DNA of 64,000 nucleotides from Chrysopilus asiliformis (GCA_964034945.1 OZ035962.1:19490530-19554529), one strand, 5' to 3'. Positions 1 through 11,924 are shown, counted from the stretch's first letter. The notes: generated from the sequence alone by a model not told the origin. Program-made: numbers and translations.

Positions 1-330
1 GAGATATTCACAAAAACCGTTTTCGTTCGTATGGGGGGTACCCCCCCTAATGGTCCATTTTTGCCCATTGACGAACTTAGCCTCGCATTTTACGAAAAAC
101 GGATCTGCGCAAAATTTCAAGTCTCTAGCTCAATCCGTGCGCCCGCAATCCGCGCCACAGACAGACGGACAGACAGACGGACAGACAGACAGACGGACAT
201 GCAGAAATTAATTATTTTTATCATTCTAAACACACTGGTGTAATTAATTTTTGTGTGTGATGACGGGATCTTGGCGTTACAAACGGTGAGGCAAAGTTAA
301 TATACCCTTTGGTTTCACCATACGGGTATA
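1..330 (-). mobile_element. DINE-like (Helentron-derived) element A1, cut by the window start
   Basis: Reverse orientation. The tip TATACCCGTATGGTGAAACC lies at ~311-330, with the partner GGGTATA next to it, as in the DINE-1/INE-1 5' arm. The GACAGACGGACAGACAGACG core is at ~160-198. The 3' part lies outside the window. The tip is joined directly to Helitron B1. Confidence 0.7.
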
Positions 331-644
331 AAAATGAGTTGGTCTGTCTGTCTGTCTGTTCCTCTTTCACGCAAAAACGGCTGAACCGATTGACTCGAAA
401 TTTGGCATGAGTGTCTGTGGTAGTTCTGGTTCCAACATAGGCATACGGAAAAGTAGCGCGAGTGGTGGGGGGAGTTCTTCCCCGTAAAGTAATCTCGAAA
501 CTTAATTTTCACTCTAAGTTACTCTTTCGCGGGGAAACTACCGATCCGATTGGCCTGAAGTTTAACTCCAACATAGACATTAAAAAAAAAACAAAAAAAA
601 AAATTGAAAAAACTTAACCCGGCAACGACGGGTATGCAAGCTAG
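331..644 (+). mobile_element. non-autonomous Helitron B1 (5' tip replaced by A1)
   Basis: The 3' end shows the Helitron signature: a small hairpin (ACCCG...CGGGT) about 10 nt before a terminal CTAG (641-644), followed by T. The interior carries the family's GTCTGTCTGTCTGTTCCTC block and several GC-rich 'gaaccgattggc' modules. The normal 5' tip TCATACTAATATATA is missing and the element A1 tip takes its place. Confidence 0.7.
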
Positions 645-2477
645 TAGTTTTATAATAAAATTAATGTTTTATAAATTGGAAAGTAATGTGTGGCGATTGG
701 AAGATGAGAACAGAATGGGGCGAGGGGATTGCTGTAGATGGTTGGGTTGACCTTGTCCACTTTGAACGAATACCTACTAGAAGCAGTTCTAAATGTCATA
801 AAGATCTGCAGTTTGTGGCCTTCTGTGGGGAAATTAGTGTATAATAAGAAAAGAGAATAAACATAATTTTAAAATATTTTTTGAATAAAATCTGAAATAT
901 CACAAAATGATGAAAAAATATCGAGCAAAATCTTTTTTTTTTAGAAATTAATGATCTCGAGAAGGAGTAACGATAGCAATACATGGGAAATAGTGGGAAT
1001 TTTTATTTTCTTCAATTTATCTAATTTTTTTTACATAATATCACTAAAAAGTCATTACTAATTAAAGTCCCGAAAACTTTCGAAGCTTTGCCGGGGAATG
1101 TTTTTCATTGAAGGTTATGAGCTCTTGATTTAAATTCAAAACATTAGAACACATTCAGTTTAGAAAAATTTTTGCCCGACTAATGGAAATGGTTAAAGTG
1201 GAACATTATTTTACATATATAGTATTTTTTATAGATTGAAAATATTTTAAATATTTAGTAGTAGGGAGTGGAAAAAAAGTGCAAAAAACAATACCCGAGT
1301 TTCTCTATTTTGCCATGCTCCTGGTATGGAATTTGCATGAGAAAGAAAGGAAAATATACACGGCTTGTGACAATTTTGACAAAAAATTCATTCTCCGATG
1401 TCACGATGACAAATGTGTTTCAATGTTCAGTCCTAGAAATTCCAATTTAACTTGAATATTAATTGCGGTGAGCTTTTATGACGGTCCGGTGTCATTCCCA
1501 AAGTCGGCCTTTTCATTGTAGAACACTATGCGAATATATTTAAGTGTCTTTTAGAATTTTACATCATCCTCTATGTTGTAGAAATGTTTATGGGCGTGTT
1601 GTGTATATGCATCAGAATCGTACTTAATTGTTTTAGTGGTTTTTACTGTTTTCAAGTTAATTACGTTAAGTAATATATATGAGTAAAGAACTTATTAAAT
1701 TTTCAGAAAATTTGTGTTTCCAAATGACGAAAAATATCATTAATTTTATATTTTGTTAAGCCGCTGTATTTAAAATTTGCAAAAAAAAAAAATCCATATG
1801 CCAGAAATTGTTAAATTGGGTCAGTGAATGTTTTTATGTGGAACACTAGATAAACAGACCGGATTTCATCGAGAGTTTTTGAATGATATGTTTTAAAGTC
1901 ATCTTTATCACTTTATTTTATCATAATTTCTGGTTAAAATCAACAATTACCAAAGTGGAAATTTTTGCGCACTCCAGCGTAACGTAATGTGGGCGGTGAA
2001 TTTTATTTATAACGTCAATTTTTTAAAATGAAATTTAAAAAAGGCAGTAACTTGAATTACAATGGATTTTCTATAAACTTCCACTTTTCCAAGTGGACAA
2101 ATCTATGGGAATTCATAAAGAAAAATGATTTTTCATAATGGGGCTTTTTATTTATTTTTTACTAAACTGGTAAAACAATTTTGCAATATGCTATGAATTT
2201 CATAATGAAAGCAGATATGAAATTTTTCATACAAAATCAGTGACGTGATAAAAAAGCGGAATAATTTGATATGGTTTGAATATTTGCTTGATTTTAATTT
2301 TGGTTTTGGCCTTTGCTTAACTCTACTCTTATTCAACATTGGGGGTATTCATCCTCGCTAATCGTTTAAAAATACGGTTTTTCGCCATTTTTGCTACATT
2401 TGAGTGATATGTAGGGATGGATTCGAGTGCAATAAACTTTAATTTAGATACAAACCAACAACAACAAACATGTCATA
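645..2477. other. no gene recognised (AT-rich)
   Basis: Only short chance open frames, poly(A/T) runs and AT-rich sequence. I see no splice-bounded coding exon, RNA gene or terminal-repeat element here. Confidence 0.6.
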
Positions 2478-2711
2478 CAGTAATCCCTCCAACTGCGCGG
2501 TTTCGCAACAGCGCGGCTAAGTTTTTAATACCAAAATTTCAAACTGCGTGGTAAAAATTCTGCAGCTGCGCGGTTTTTTTTTTATTATTTTCCTTCAAAA
2601 AACATGTTTCTAATCCCAAAAGTTCATACAAAACAGGGTTCACAGTGCGCGGTTTCGGTTTGCGCACTCTTTTTGTGGAACGTATCTACCGCGCAGTTGG
2701 AGGGATTACTG
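2478..2711. mobile_element. pogo/Tigger-like MITE, copy 1
   Basis: 234 bp with terminal inverted repeats of ~23 bp beginning CAGTAATCCCTCCAACTGCG at both ends. It is flanked by TA on the left; the right flank is CA, probably a decayed TA. The CAGT start and TA target are typical of the pogo branch of Tc1/mariner. No transposase is present. A second copy is at 34339. Confidence 0.8.
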
Positions 2712-5059
2712 CACATTGAATTAGTTTAGACGCAAACCAACAGATAGCAGCATACGCCAGGATTCAAATAAGCAGTTTTATTAAGCGGTGAAATTCATAA
2801 TGGGTTTTTAGTTTTAGCGATAGAATATTGCATAGCTATTAGCGAGGATGAATACACCCATTTTCTTTTGTTTCGGAATTTGCACGCTTATCCCGCCATT
2901 TATTTGTGTTTCCCATTCACCCAACAATGTGAATTTTTACCTTGTTTCGACCAGCAGTAATATGAAAATGTCCCAAACTCTGATCAATTTACATTAATGT
3001 TCATGTATCCTGAAGAAATTGTCCGATGTGTGAATTATAATGCCAGAAACATCAAGTTTGAAAAACGCGTTTTTTAATGTAATTCACAATGAATTACATT
3101 TTTATTTCATGCTGTAAGAAAACTTCCACTGGGAGTTTCCATGTCAAATTGTGCGGAAATTGGTCTTAAAATATTTTGACGTCACTCCATAGTGGATATG
3201 AAATTTGCAATGAAATAACATGAATTATTTCCATGCAGTCCGTGGGAAACTCATTACGAAATCTTTCTTTTTCATTTTGCTCCCAAAAAATTTCATTGAA
3301 AATGTCCACATGGGTTGGAAGTTGAAAATTTCCACCTGGGGTGCATTTCTGCACACAAGAATGGGTGGATATCTTACACATAACCTGTTTTATTTACATT
3401 TAAAAATCGAGAGTCATTGAAAGACCCTTTACTTGGTAGAATTAGAAAATATTGAGAAAACTTAATAATTCCGAAAGGACTAAATTCTCCATATAGTCAT
3501 AAAGACAAGACCTCTAAAATACGCTTGAGGATATCTAGAAAATACTCACTTAAATAAAATTCAAGAAATCTTACATATTTAGTTCGTTTCTAGTGATTTT
3601 ATGGAAGGAAATTAATAATTAATTTCACCCATGAAATTGCTGGCAGATTCCGAGTTGGATTCAAATCAGCCAGAATTTGGTCAAGAGTTTATGATGCCTA
3701 TTTTTATTTTATGTTTTTCAAATGTCATAAAATATTAAACCGATAGAGCAGTGCGACAAAGCGAGAGTTTTTGGTAGACAAGTCCGGAGAAGTGCAGATG
3801 ATGTTATATAATCGGCTCTGTAAAATGATATTTTTATTTGAATGACGATATGGTTTAGGGATTAAGAAGGAGGTAATAAACAAAACATTTTTCACTCAAT
3901 AGGTTTATACCCTTCTCCAATTGATGTGACCTTCTTCGTTCTCAACTCAACCGTATAAAACGCTATCAGAATGATAAACTTGGCCAGCTAGCAGTCAGTA
4001 TAGTCAACAGCCCATGGAATTGCTTCGGTAATAAAAATTTTTATCATTCCAAAAAGCCCTCCTGGCATCGGATCTCTAACTTTCTACCCGAGGAGGATGC
4101 TGGATTAAATTTATTGTTTTTTTAGGTTGTTCAACAGGGATACTGCAGAAATTTATAGCATATATCAACAGCATGTAAAATAGATACGAAACTCATAAAT
4201 CCATATATACATATATATGTTCATATATATGTAGGTTGTGTAAATGCTAAAAACCATAAATGAAAAAAAATATGTATTTAATAGCATGATACAAAAATCC
4301 AAGAAAATCTGTGGTGTATTGAAGCGAAATAATAAAATGGAAAAAAAAGTTTTAAACAAGATATCGTAATATATGTTGGGTCCCATACTATGCCATTTAT
4401 AATATTTTGAATTTCGATTTTAAAAATACACTGAGAAAAAAAAAACGAAAACGCAGTTGAATCAAATAACACAATTCTCCACATTTGCGTCAACGGTTTT
4501 TGTATTTGATTTAAGTGAAAAGTATTTAATCCAAATTTTTTTTATTTTTTGTCAGAGAAAGCACCGACGCCACAACAAAGAAACTTCTCTTCTTGTTTAT
4601 TATCTCTTTTATTTGCTATTAGTGTATGTTGGTAGGTTGTATTTATATGTTTATCTGTGGTAGCACTTAATATTCATTACAAAGTGGAAACAATTCTTTT
4701 ATGTTCTTTTAAAAATATGCGAGTAACAGAAAATTACTGAAATTTGATGATTTTTAGATCAAAACCTTCAAACGAGTGAATTCTCTTCATGAATATGATA
4801 ATGACACCTCAAAAAATATACTCCCCGCGCAATTTTTTGCTGAAGGGAATTTTTGAAAAAAAAAGTCTGAAAATATTAGACTGGCCAAACGTCTTTTTTA
4901 CCAGGACAGGTCTCCTTTTAAGCTCATAAAGAATGTCCGGAATATTTTTCAAATACTTTCAGCTTTCGTCCTCTTTTTGATCAAGCTCCTCAAAAAGAGG
5001 GCGGAAGGTGGTAATATTAAAATTTAATTTAAAAAAACTGTCATTGAGAATATATTTCT
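2712..5059. other. no gene recognised; possible promoter-like spot near 3954-4000
   Basis: AT-rich, with an alternating AT stretch (4195-4235). TATAAAA at 3954 is followed 43 bp later by TCAGTA (3995), the insect initiator motif, but the spacing is too long for a normal TATA promoter. An ATG at 4014 runs only a few codons before a gt. I do not call a gene. Confidence 0.4.
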
Positions 5060-5876
5060 CCTAAACTCCTTAAAGTCTTGTGAACATACGCGAGAGTTCT
5101 ACTGAAAAAAATCTCTGCCAAATACGTTTACACGAGACGAAAAGTCTAGGAGAATATCTCTCATCTAAAGGGATTCGAGAGAAAATTTTAGTTGAGCTCG
5201 ACATAAGACTATAACAAGTAAACTCTCGTTTACATAACGAAGACTCTAACAAGTAAACATCCGTTTACACGTCACAGTCTAATGTAGATCTCTACTGTAA
5301 TCAGTATGTAAACTCATAGTTGATGAAATTTTTCTCTCGACTAGAAATACGGCGAAAAGCATTTCGTCAATTATTCTCATTTAAAGAAAAGTCAGTGTTA
5401 TTGAAAGAGAATTAAAACGATTTAACAAGGTTTTCATTGCTCTTCTGGAAAATTATACCAAATGGACTTAGCACAATTTCACTTTTAGGCGACGATTTGT
5501 ATTTTGTCGTTTCGTCCCTGTTGCATTGTAAATAATTACTTTCTTTATTTTTCAGGAATAAATTGAATTAGAAAATAAAAAAAAGCCACGGAAAAATTCA
5601 GGAATTTTTCAGATAGATTTTTGTCACCATACAATTTCTGCATAAATAACTCGCTATGTTCCATAGATCATATCGAGATTCAAAAAATTCAATTATTTCC
5701 CAATTCTTTTCCTTTGTCCACTTTTAGTCACTGCTACAGCGATTTATTTCCAATTTAACAGTGATTTTTTTCAATTTTTTTTACTCTCTGAGACGAGAGT
5801 TTTACCAACTTTTTCAAGATGTAGAATAGAGCGTAAAGAAATTTTTGATATGTAGAATTCTCACCAAACATTGTTT
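5060..5876. other. decayed inverted-repeat DNA with scattered GTTTACACG motifs
   Basis: The motif GTTTACA(C/T) recurs at about 5123, 5228 and 5262, and again at 6342 beyond element M1. Its neighbours (CGAGACGAAAAGTC, CGAGAGAAAA) recur in both orientations. This looks like an old MITE of the same general type as M1-M15, but I could not find matching ends. Confidence 0.35.
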
Positions 5877-6262
5877 ATGCTACATTTACACGAATGACAA
5901 ATTTGTCATTTTTTTCTTGTCATTATGTTAATTCCCGTGTAAATGGCATAATTTTTGTAATTTTTTCTGTCAGAAAATGTCAATCTCTCATAAAAGAATG
6001 AACTTGTCCATTCTTTTATGCCAGATTGTCATTCGTGCAAACGCAATATTAGTTATGACAAAAGTTGAATACTAAAGTTGTCATAACTAATATTGCGTTT
6101 GCACGAATGACAATCTGGCATAAAAGAATGGACAAGTTCATTCTTTTATGAGAGATTGACATTTTCTGACAGAAAAAATTACAAAAATTATGCCATTTAC
6201 ACGGGAATTAACATAATGACAAGAAAAAAATGACAAATTTGTCATTCGTGTAAATGTAGCAT
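5877..6262. mobile_element. hairpin MITE M1 (386 bp, TTA target duplication)
   Basis: An almost perfect fold-back: arms of ~185 bp around a ~16-nt loop (AAGTTGAATACTAAAG, ~6062-6077). The tips are (A)TGCTACATTTACACGAATG. Taking the element from TGC, TTA flanks both sides. A 386-bp copy with the same loop and only about 2-3 differences sits at the centre of the giant palindrome (59026-59411). No coding capacity. The 3-bp TWA target suggests PIF/Harbinger mobilisation (inference). Confidence 0.85.
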
Positions 6263-6430
6263 TACACACGATAGAAAACTGTAGTTTAAAATATTTCGTG
6301 TAGAAGTTGTGTAGAACTGTTCGGCAGAACTCCATATGGATGTTTACACGCCTCTAGCGAGAGTTTCTCAAACTTCCGCTTATTTATTGTTTATATGCCT
6401 TAAAAGTTCTCTATTTCTTTTTGTTTTTAT

Positions 6431-7010
6431 TATACCCGTATGGTGAAACCAAAGGGTATATTAGATTTGCCTTACCGTTTGTAACGCCAAGATCCCGTCA
6501 TCACACAAAAAAATGAATTACACCATTGTGTTTAGAATGATAAAAAAAAGTTGAATTTAGCATGTCCGTCCGTCCGTCCGTCCGTCCGTCTGTCCGTCCG
6601 TCCGTCCGTCTGTCTGTGGCGCGAATTGCGGGCGCACGGATTGAGCTAGACACTTGAAATTTTGCACAGATCCGTTTTTCGTAAAATGTGAGCCTAAATT
6701 CGTTAATGGGCAAAAATGGACCATTAGGGGGGGTACCCCCCATACGAACGAAATCGTTTTTTTTTTGCGAATATCTCAAAAACGGTGCATTTTATCAAAA
6801 AAGTGCAAGAACAAAAGTTATTTAGGATATGATTCTACATAAAACTCCCATACATCAAAATCCGATTGGAATATATTTTAACAAATCTTATTGGAAAGTT
6901 TGACTTCAAAGTGGAATTTTGGTACAACTGTTCGAATTTTGATACGAATATCACCATACGGGTTTTCAATAATTGCCAGATTGGCAATTATAGCTTTGGT
7001 TATGTTTTGT
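6431..7010 (+). mobile_element. DINE-like element A2 (near complete)
   Basis: Starts TATACCCGTATGGTGAAACC, then GGGTATA, then a GTCCGTCCGTCC/GTCTGTCTG core (6563-6616). Near the 3' end lies the inverted partner TCACCATACGGGT, then the 10-bp stem ATAATTGCCA-GAT-TGGCAATTAT. This order matches DINE-1/INE-1 elements of flies. It has no protein. Confidence 0.75.
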
Positions 7011-8692
7011 GATAAAAATGAATAAAATACAACTGAATCTATGCAAGGTGTTCGCATTATTCTGTACAGTGAACCCTGTCTAAATCCCCCCCCCCCTCCC
7101 CCCACACCGCGCCAACCACTTCAACGCGTCCCGATATTATTCCAGCAAAAAATGGTCATCTTAGCCATGTAATGGAGGATGGGGACGCGTGCATGCGGAG
7201 TGACTAGCGTCAATTATTCATAATCGCTAAGAACTTATTCCTATAGTCAATATAATTGATTATACATGCAAAACAAATGCTCGGTTATTGATTTTAATTG
7301 CATGGCGTCCGAAAGCGCGCTTGGTCAGACAACTAAATTCACTGATTGGGATTTTGTTTTAAATACTTTTCATTTAAATAATTTTAGATGCATTTAAATC
7401 CAATGCAAGACATTTGTTTTAAATAACCTGCATTCAAAATGAATGGTTTGGTATTTGTTTTTACTACTTTCTCTTTTAACTCAAGTAAAAAGCATTTGAT
7501 TTTGAATTATACATGAAAAATAGTTAAATCAAATAACGGTCAACTAAATGTCCGATTTCTCACACTCTGTGTAGTGTTGACTCGTTTGTGTTGAAACACT
7601 TAGTTACAATACATCCTGTCTCTAGAATAACTTAAAGCAAAAGTGATTCGTTTTTAAGATTTTTATCATTGATTGGGAGCAATTTTTATTGGTATACCTT
7701 ATATTTTTCTTCTCTTTTCAGCCGTGAAAGAATAAAGAAAAATTCAATAATTTGTAAAACAAATAATCGTTAATTAGTCATTTTGGACATTGTTAACAAT
7801 TTCTCTTACAATTTTCAACAGGGCTTTTTGATCCCATTTACTTTTCGTCTTTTCGTTAATTTCCTGTAAACTTTGGGTAAAGGACCTCTTCCAGAAAGAG
7901 GTTATCCCAACAATCAATTAAAATGACAGAATGCCCAAAAATTCACAACAAAAGTCAATACCAGTAATTAATTTCATCATTTTTTTTTTTGCAGGACGAA
8001 GGACCTCTTGGTGATTGAAATAATAAACGGATCGCTTATACTATCATTGTTCGCTTAAAATCTCATACAATTGTCATCTATAGGGAATAAATGGTGGATG
8101 ATTTTATATAAACACATGTATAAAAAAAATACACACATAAAAGGATCATCATCCCGAATCTAAATTGTCGACGTCATCATCCCAATTTGTTGGCAGAAAT
8201 CAGTAAATACGGAAAGCGACAAGGAAAAATTAAGCCAAGGTTGAACCAACAAGTACCGAATTTTGTTTACTTATCAAAGAAACGAAGAGTAGAATTTCAG
8301 CACGGGACAAGTCCCTGGAGTAATCTGAAAATTTTCCAACTTGAACTTGCCCCCGATTTCATCCGACCCCCCATACCCGTTTGGTAATTCGGAATTAGCT
8401 GAGAATCTTTCCTGTGTTCGTTCTGGACTTGTGCTTCATAAATTGAGCAAATTTTTGGTGAGGATTAATTCGAGCAGAATAAAGTCGTCCATACAAAAGC
8501 TAATGATAATTGAAAGACGAATGAATGAATGAAGAGGCCAACTAAAGGCGCTAACAAAACATCTTGAAAATGAAATTTTCGTTGAATTTTCCATTATGTT
8601 TGGTCCATTGTTAAAATAACATTTGGCTAAACAGTGAAATGATGTAGCAAATGATAATCCGCAATGATTTTTGATTTAAACTTTAATTTCAG
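7011..8692. other. no gene recognised upstream of exon 1
   Basis: Contains a poly(C) run (7086-7103), long T and A runs and AT-rich unique-looking sequence. Any upstream exon or promoter of the GTPase gene could lie here, but I see no motif set good enough to call. Confidence 0.45.
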
Positions 8693-8814
8693 GGTAACTA
8701 ACGACTAGTAGAAAATCAGTAAACATACCACTAACAATTAAGGTGCCAACGCCAAATAATGGGAAGCCACCGGACGATTTCGATGATGCGGCCGGCGGTG
8801 GTGGTATTCTCTAT
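8693..8814 (+). other. probable 5' UTR part of coding exon 1
   Basis: A good splice acceptor (pyrimidine-rich tract ending tttcag at 8687-8692) precedes exon 1. The GTPase frame has a TAA stop at 8695-8697 and no ATG between there and 8815, so translation cannot begin in this stretch from a normal ATG. The frame is nevertheless open from 8698. I therefore read 8693-8814 as untranslated leader joined to an upstream non-coding exon that I could not locate. Alternatives: a further acceptor at 8742 (ending ttaag) joining a coding exon upstream, or a non-ATG start. Confidence 0.45.
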
Positions 8815-9173
8815 ATGCCCCAATCAGATTACCGATGTGGCAATGGCCAGTCAATTTCGAATTCGGTATGGGATCGGGCAAAGAGACACTTAATAGAGGT
8901 TGGCGATAAAATTGGATCGTTTACCATGGAATGTTCAAGTCGATTAAATAAATGTACGACTTGGTTTTGTGCTAGAACCAACAACAACAACAATAACAAT
9001 AATAATATACATCAAAATATTGGCAACAACGAGCTAAATGGACCAACAAAACCGGCTACAAATCAACCACATAATGAGGTTTCCCATGGACCAGAGCCGA
9101 GTCCTGGCAGTTCCGGATCATACGATGATAGTGAGCCACCTCCAAAAAATTGCTACAGGCTCGTTATGCTTGG
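8815..9173 (+). CDS. RASD-like GTPase, coding exon 1 (N-terminal extension and first beta strand)
   Basis: Encodes residues 1-119 plus two bases of codon 120. The ATG at 8815 is the first in frame after the stop at 8695. Its context is poor (t at -3), so the start is uncertain. The extension has a run of nine Asn built from AAC/AAT repeats, then a Pro/Ser/Gly-rich linker, and ends with CYRLVMLG, the first strand of the G domain. The exon stops after GG at a consensus donor, gtaagt (9174). The first P-loop glycine is split by a phase-2 intron of 17.5 kb. The low-complexity extension is probably disordered. A 59-bp piece of this exon (9017-9075) recurs in intron 1 at 11925-11983. Confidence 0.88.
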
Positions 9174-9411
9174 GTAAGTAAGAAGAAGTTCATAAGAAAA
9201 AAACCACATATGCTTTTGTCAAATGGTGTGACTGTCGTCGTCATGTGAAATGTTCATTTTATGCGATATTCCACTTTATTCACTAATTGTAAGTCATATA
9301 ATCACATGTCGGGTAAAATGACGAAAAGTTTATTGCCCAAAAAAATTATATTTTGGGAGAAGAGCTTTTTTACTAGTATTTAAAGTTTTTAAGAAAGAAT
9401 AATCACTCTAT

Positions 9412-9700
9412 AGTTCCGGTGCCAAGATTTGACTTTGACATTTGAATAGTCCAATTTTGACTGTTCAAAAACTTTACCTTACCTTTTCACAGAAACGCAA
9501 CTATGCAAAATTTCAAGTCTCTATCTCAATCCTTTCGAAAGTTATGGTATTCACGGACGGACAGATGGACATACAGACGCACAGACATGCTGGAAACAAA
9601 ATCTTTTGCCATCCCAAACCCCTGGTGTAGTTCATTTTTGTGTTCGATGATTGGTTCGATGCGTTACAAACGATATACTAAATCTAATATACTCCTATAT
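9412..9700 (-). mobile_element. DINE-like 'C' element C1, left part (interrupted by a hAT element)
   Basis: Reverse orientation. It shows the family landmarks: the ACGGACGGACAGATGGACAT core, then 'gttcgatgcgttacaaacgat', the reverse of the conserved ATCGTTTGTAACGCATCG. It is cut at 9700 by the hAT-like insertion and resumes at ~11434. Confidence 0.6.
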
Positions 9701-9851
9701 CAGCGGTGGCCAACCCGCATGCGGCCCGAGACGTTTGAAAATGCGGCCCGCCAAATGATTTGAATTTTACAAAAAAAAAATATGTAACTAATAAAATACA
9801 AAATACTAAAACTGCTCATAAAGTTTATATGCAATTTTACAATTTAATTTT

Positions 9852-10370
9852 TATACCCGTATGGTGAAACCAAAGGATATAACTACTAACTTTGCCTTAT
9901 CGTTTGTAACGCCAAGATCCCGTCATTACACACAAAAATGAATTACGCCAATGTGTTTAGAATGATAAAATAAATTAATTTGTGCATGTCCGTCCGTTTG
10001 TCCGTCTGTGGCGCGGAGCTATACACTTGAAATTTTACGCAGATTCGTTTTTCGTAAAATGCCAGGCTAAGTTCGTTAATGGGCAAAAACGGACCATTAG
10101 AGGGGGTACCCCCCATAACAAATGAAAACGTTTTTTTGCGAATATCTCAAAAACGGTGCCTCTTATCTAAAAAAGTACAAGAACAAAAGTTATTTAGGAT
10201 ATGATTCTACATAAAACTTCCATACCTCAAAATCCGATTGGAATAAATTTTAAAACATCTTCTTGGACAGTTTGACTTCAAAGTGGAATTTTGATATAAC
10301 TTTCACTTAAATCACCATACGGGGTTTCAATAATTGCCAGATTGGCAATTTTAGCTTTTGTTATGTTTTA
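9852..10370 (+). mobile_element. DINE-like element A3, nested in the hAT element
   Basis: Starts TATACCCGTATGGTGAAACC and ends with the 3' stem ATAATTGCCA...TGGCAATT followed by TTATG. The microsatellite core is short here (GTCCGTCCGTTTGTCCGTC). Confidence 0.75.
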
Positions 10371-10458
10371 TTTTACATAAGTACTACTCGTATATATACA
10401 TTTACATTTACATAAGTCCATTTATATATATATTTTTTTAGCAAATATTTTTTTCTTA

Positions 10459-11243
10459 CCCCACGACTCCATTAGACTCTTTTCCAGATTGGATTTAAAT
10501 CCAATCACGAAAAAGTCTAATGGAGACTCAAAAAATCTTGCATCATGATTTAAATCTCCTTAAGTAGGCTACACATCTATCAGTTTTCCATCAGTTTTTG
10601 GGAAACTGATGGGAAACTGATTAGTGTGAACGTAAAATCAGACAACTGATGGGCAACTGCGAAAAAATTCGTGGAAAAATCAGTTTTTTTTTAAAACGGA
10701 TGGCCAACTGATTGGTGTGAACGTTCGCGTCAGTCGCGTCAGTCGTATCGCATCAGAACAGAACCAAATATTATTTTTTGAACTTAATGCAATAATATTG
10801 CATACACACGCTCTCTCTTTATTATCCACCGGTATTTTTTGAACTCTACAATCAAAATGAATGGAAAATTTTCACAAAAAACTGTCAGTTGCAACTGATA
10901 GATGTGAACGCATAACTAGATGTAAAAAACTTATGGAAAACTGACAAGTGCCGTAACAGTCGCGACTGATCGAAAACTGATAGATGTGTAACCTACTTTA
11001 CTGTCATGATTTTTTCGGCTACTGAAAAGTAGGATTTTTTTTTGACATTTGTTCAGTCAAATTAGCTGATTTATAGTTTGCTGCCCTGATTACCTCCTAG
11101 TTGACATTTCTAAGTACGCTATGGAGACACGATAAATATGAAAAATCATGACTGAAGATGCCCACGCGCTGATTTCTTTATTCGCCAAAATATGGAGTGG
11201 GGGAAAAAATCATGATTTTTAAAAGCCCAATGGAGTCGTGGGG
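10459..11243. mobile_element. TWA-flanked MITE M15, carrying M2 inside
   Basis: Terminal inverted repeats CCCCACGACTCCATTAGACT (left) and TGGAGTCGTGGGG (right), flanked by TTA on both sides (10456-10458 and 11244-11246). The left arm also folds on itself (10476-10530). Without M2 it is ~350 bp. Confidence 0.8.
10563..10997. mobile_element. TWA-flanked MITE M2, nested in M15
   Basis: Tips AGTAGGCTACACATCTATCAG and CTGATAGATGTGTAACCTACT, flanked by TTA (10560-10562 and 10998-11000). The interior repeats variants of 'aactgatgggaaactgat' and 'gtgtgaacg' in both orientations. No coding sequence. Confidence 0.85.
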
Positions 11244-11924
11244 TTATGCTCAACTTTTTGCATTTTGTTCTAAATTTTTTTTTAAAACCAAGTGAAAAAC
11301 AACATAAAATATTATTTGAAAATTTTACTAAGAAACGGCGGTTATTCTATTTTTTCATGTGCGGCCCGCCAAAAAAAATGAATCATCAGATTGGCCCGTG
11401 GAACGATTTGGGTTGGCCAGGCCTTTCCTATATGGTATATCATATAAAGTATAAAAAACAAAGGGTTAAAGGGCATTAAAGGGTCTTCCCCTAAGCTAAA
11501 ACTATAAAAAAAAAAGAAATCATAAACTTTAAAAAAAAATAAAAAAATTATCAGCCCTTGGGAAATGTTGAACTAAAGAGTTTGAAATACGAAAATAAAT
11601 AAAACCTGGCCACAATAAAAACAAAGTTTGAAAAAGCCCGACAGGATAACAAAAAGTTAGAAAACAAGTTAGTTATAGTGACTGCAAAGGATTTGTTTCA
11701 AACTTTTAATGGAGAAGGAGAAAAATATTTTTTAATCACCGTAGGCTTGAATTCCCTGTGCTTAAATTCCCTTACTCTCAATGAGACTGTTTAACCAAAA
11801 TTCTCTTCTGTTCAACATATTAGTAAAAAAATAGTATTTAAAAAAAACCAAATTTTTTGTAGTTTCTATAACCAACTTGTGATTTACCTCGCTGTTATCA
11901 TAGTGGGATTTTAAAAAGTTTTTT

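Larger units (their letters stand above)
9701..11425. mobile_element. hAT-like non-autonomous element with 8-bp target duplication, itself invaded
   Basis: Left tip CAGCGGTGGCCAACCCG and right tip GGGTTGGCCAGGCCTT are imperfect inverted repeats. The 8-bp duplication TCCTATAT is exact on both sides (9693-9700 and 11426-11433). Internal GCGGCCCG blocks occur near both ends. All are typical of the widespread GGTGGCCAACC hAT families. Removing the two inserted elements (A3 and M15) leaves only ~420 bp, so it is a MITE-scale hAT without transposase. Confidence 0.85.

Noticed and set aside
3954..4030. TATAAAA plus TCAGTA as promoter of the GTPase gene
   Set aside because: 43-bp spacing is too long for TATA-initiator pairing and a splice from the following gt to exon 1 does not give a usable coding frame.
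8743..8814. GTG at 8743 as start of the GTPase
   Set aside because: Nuclear genes start at ATG; the frame has no ATG here and the first one is at 8815. Kept only as possible upstream coding or leader.
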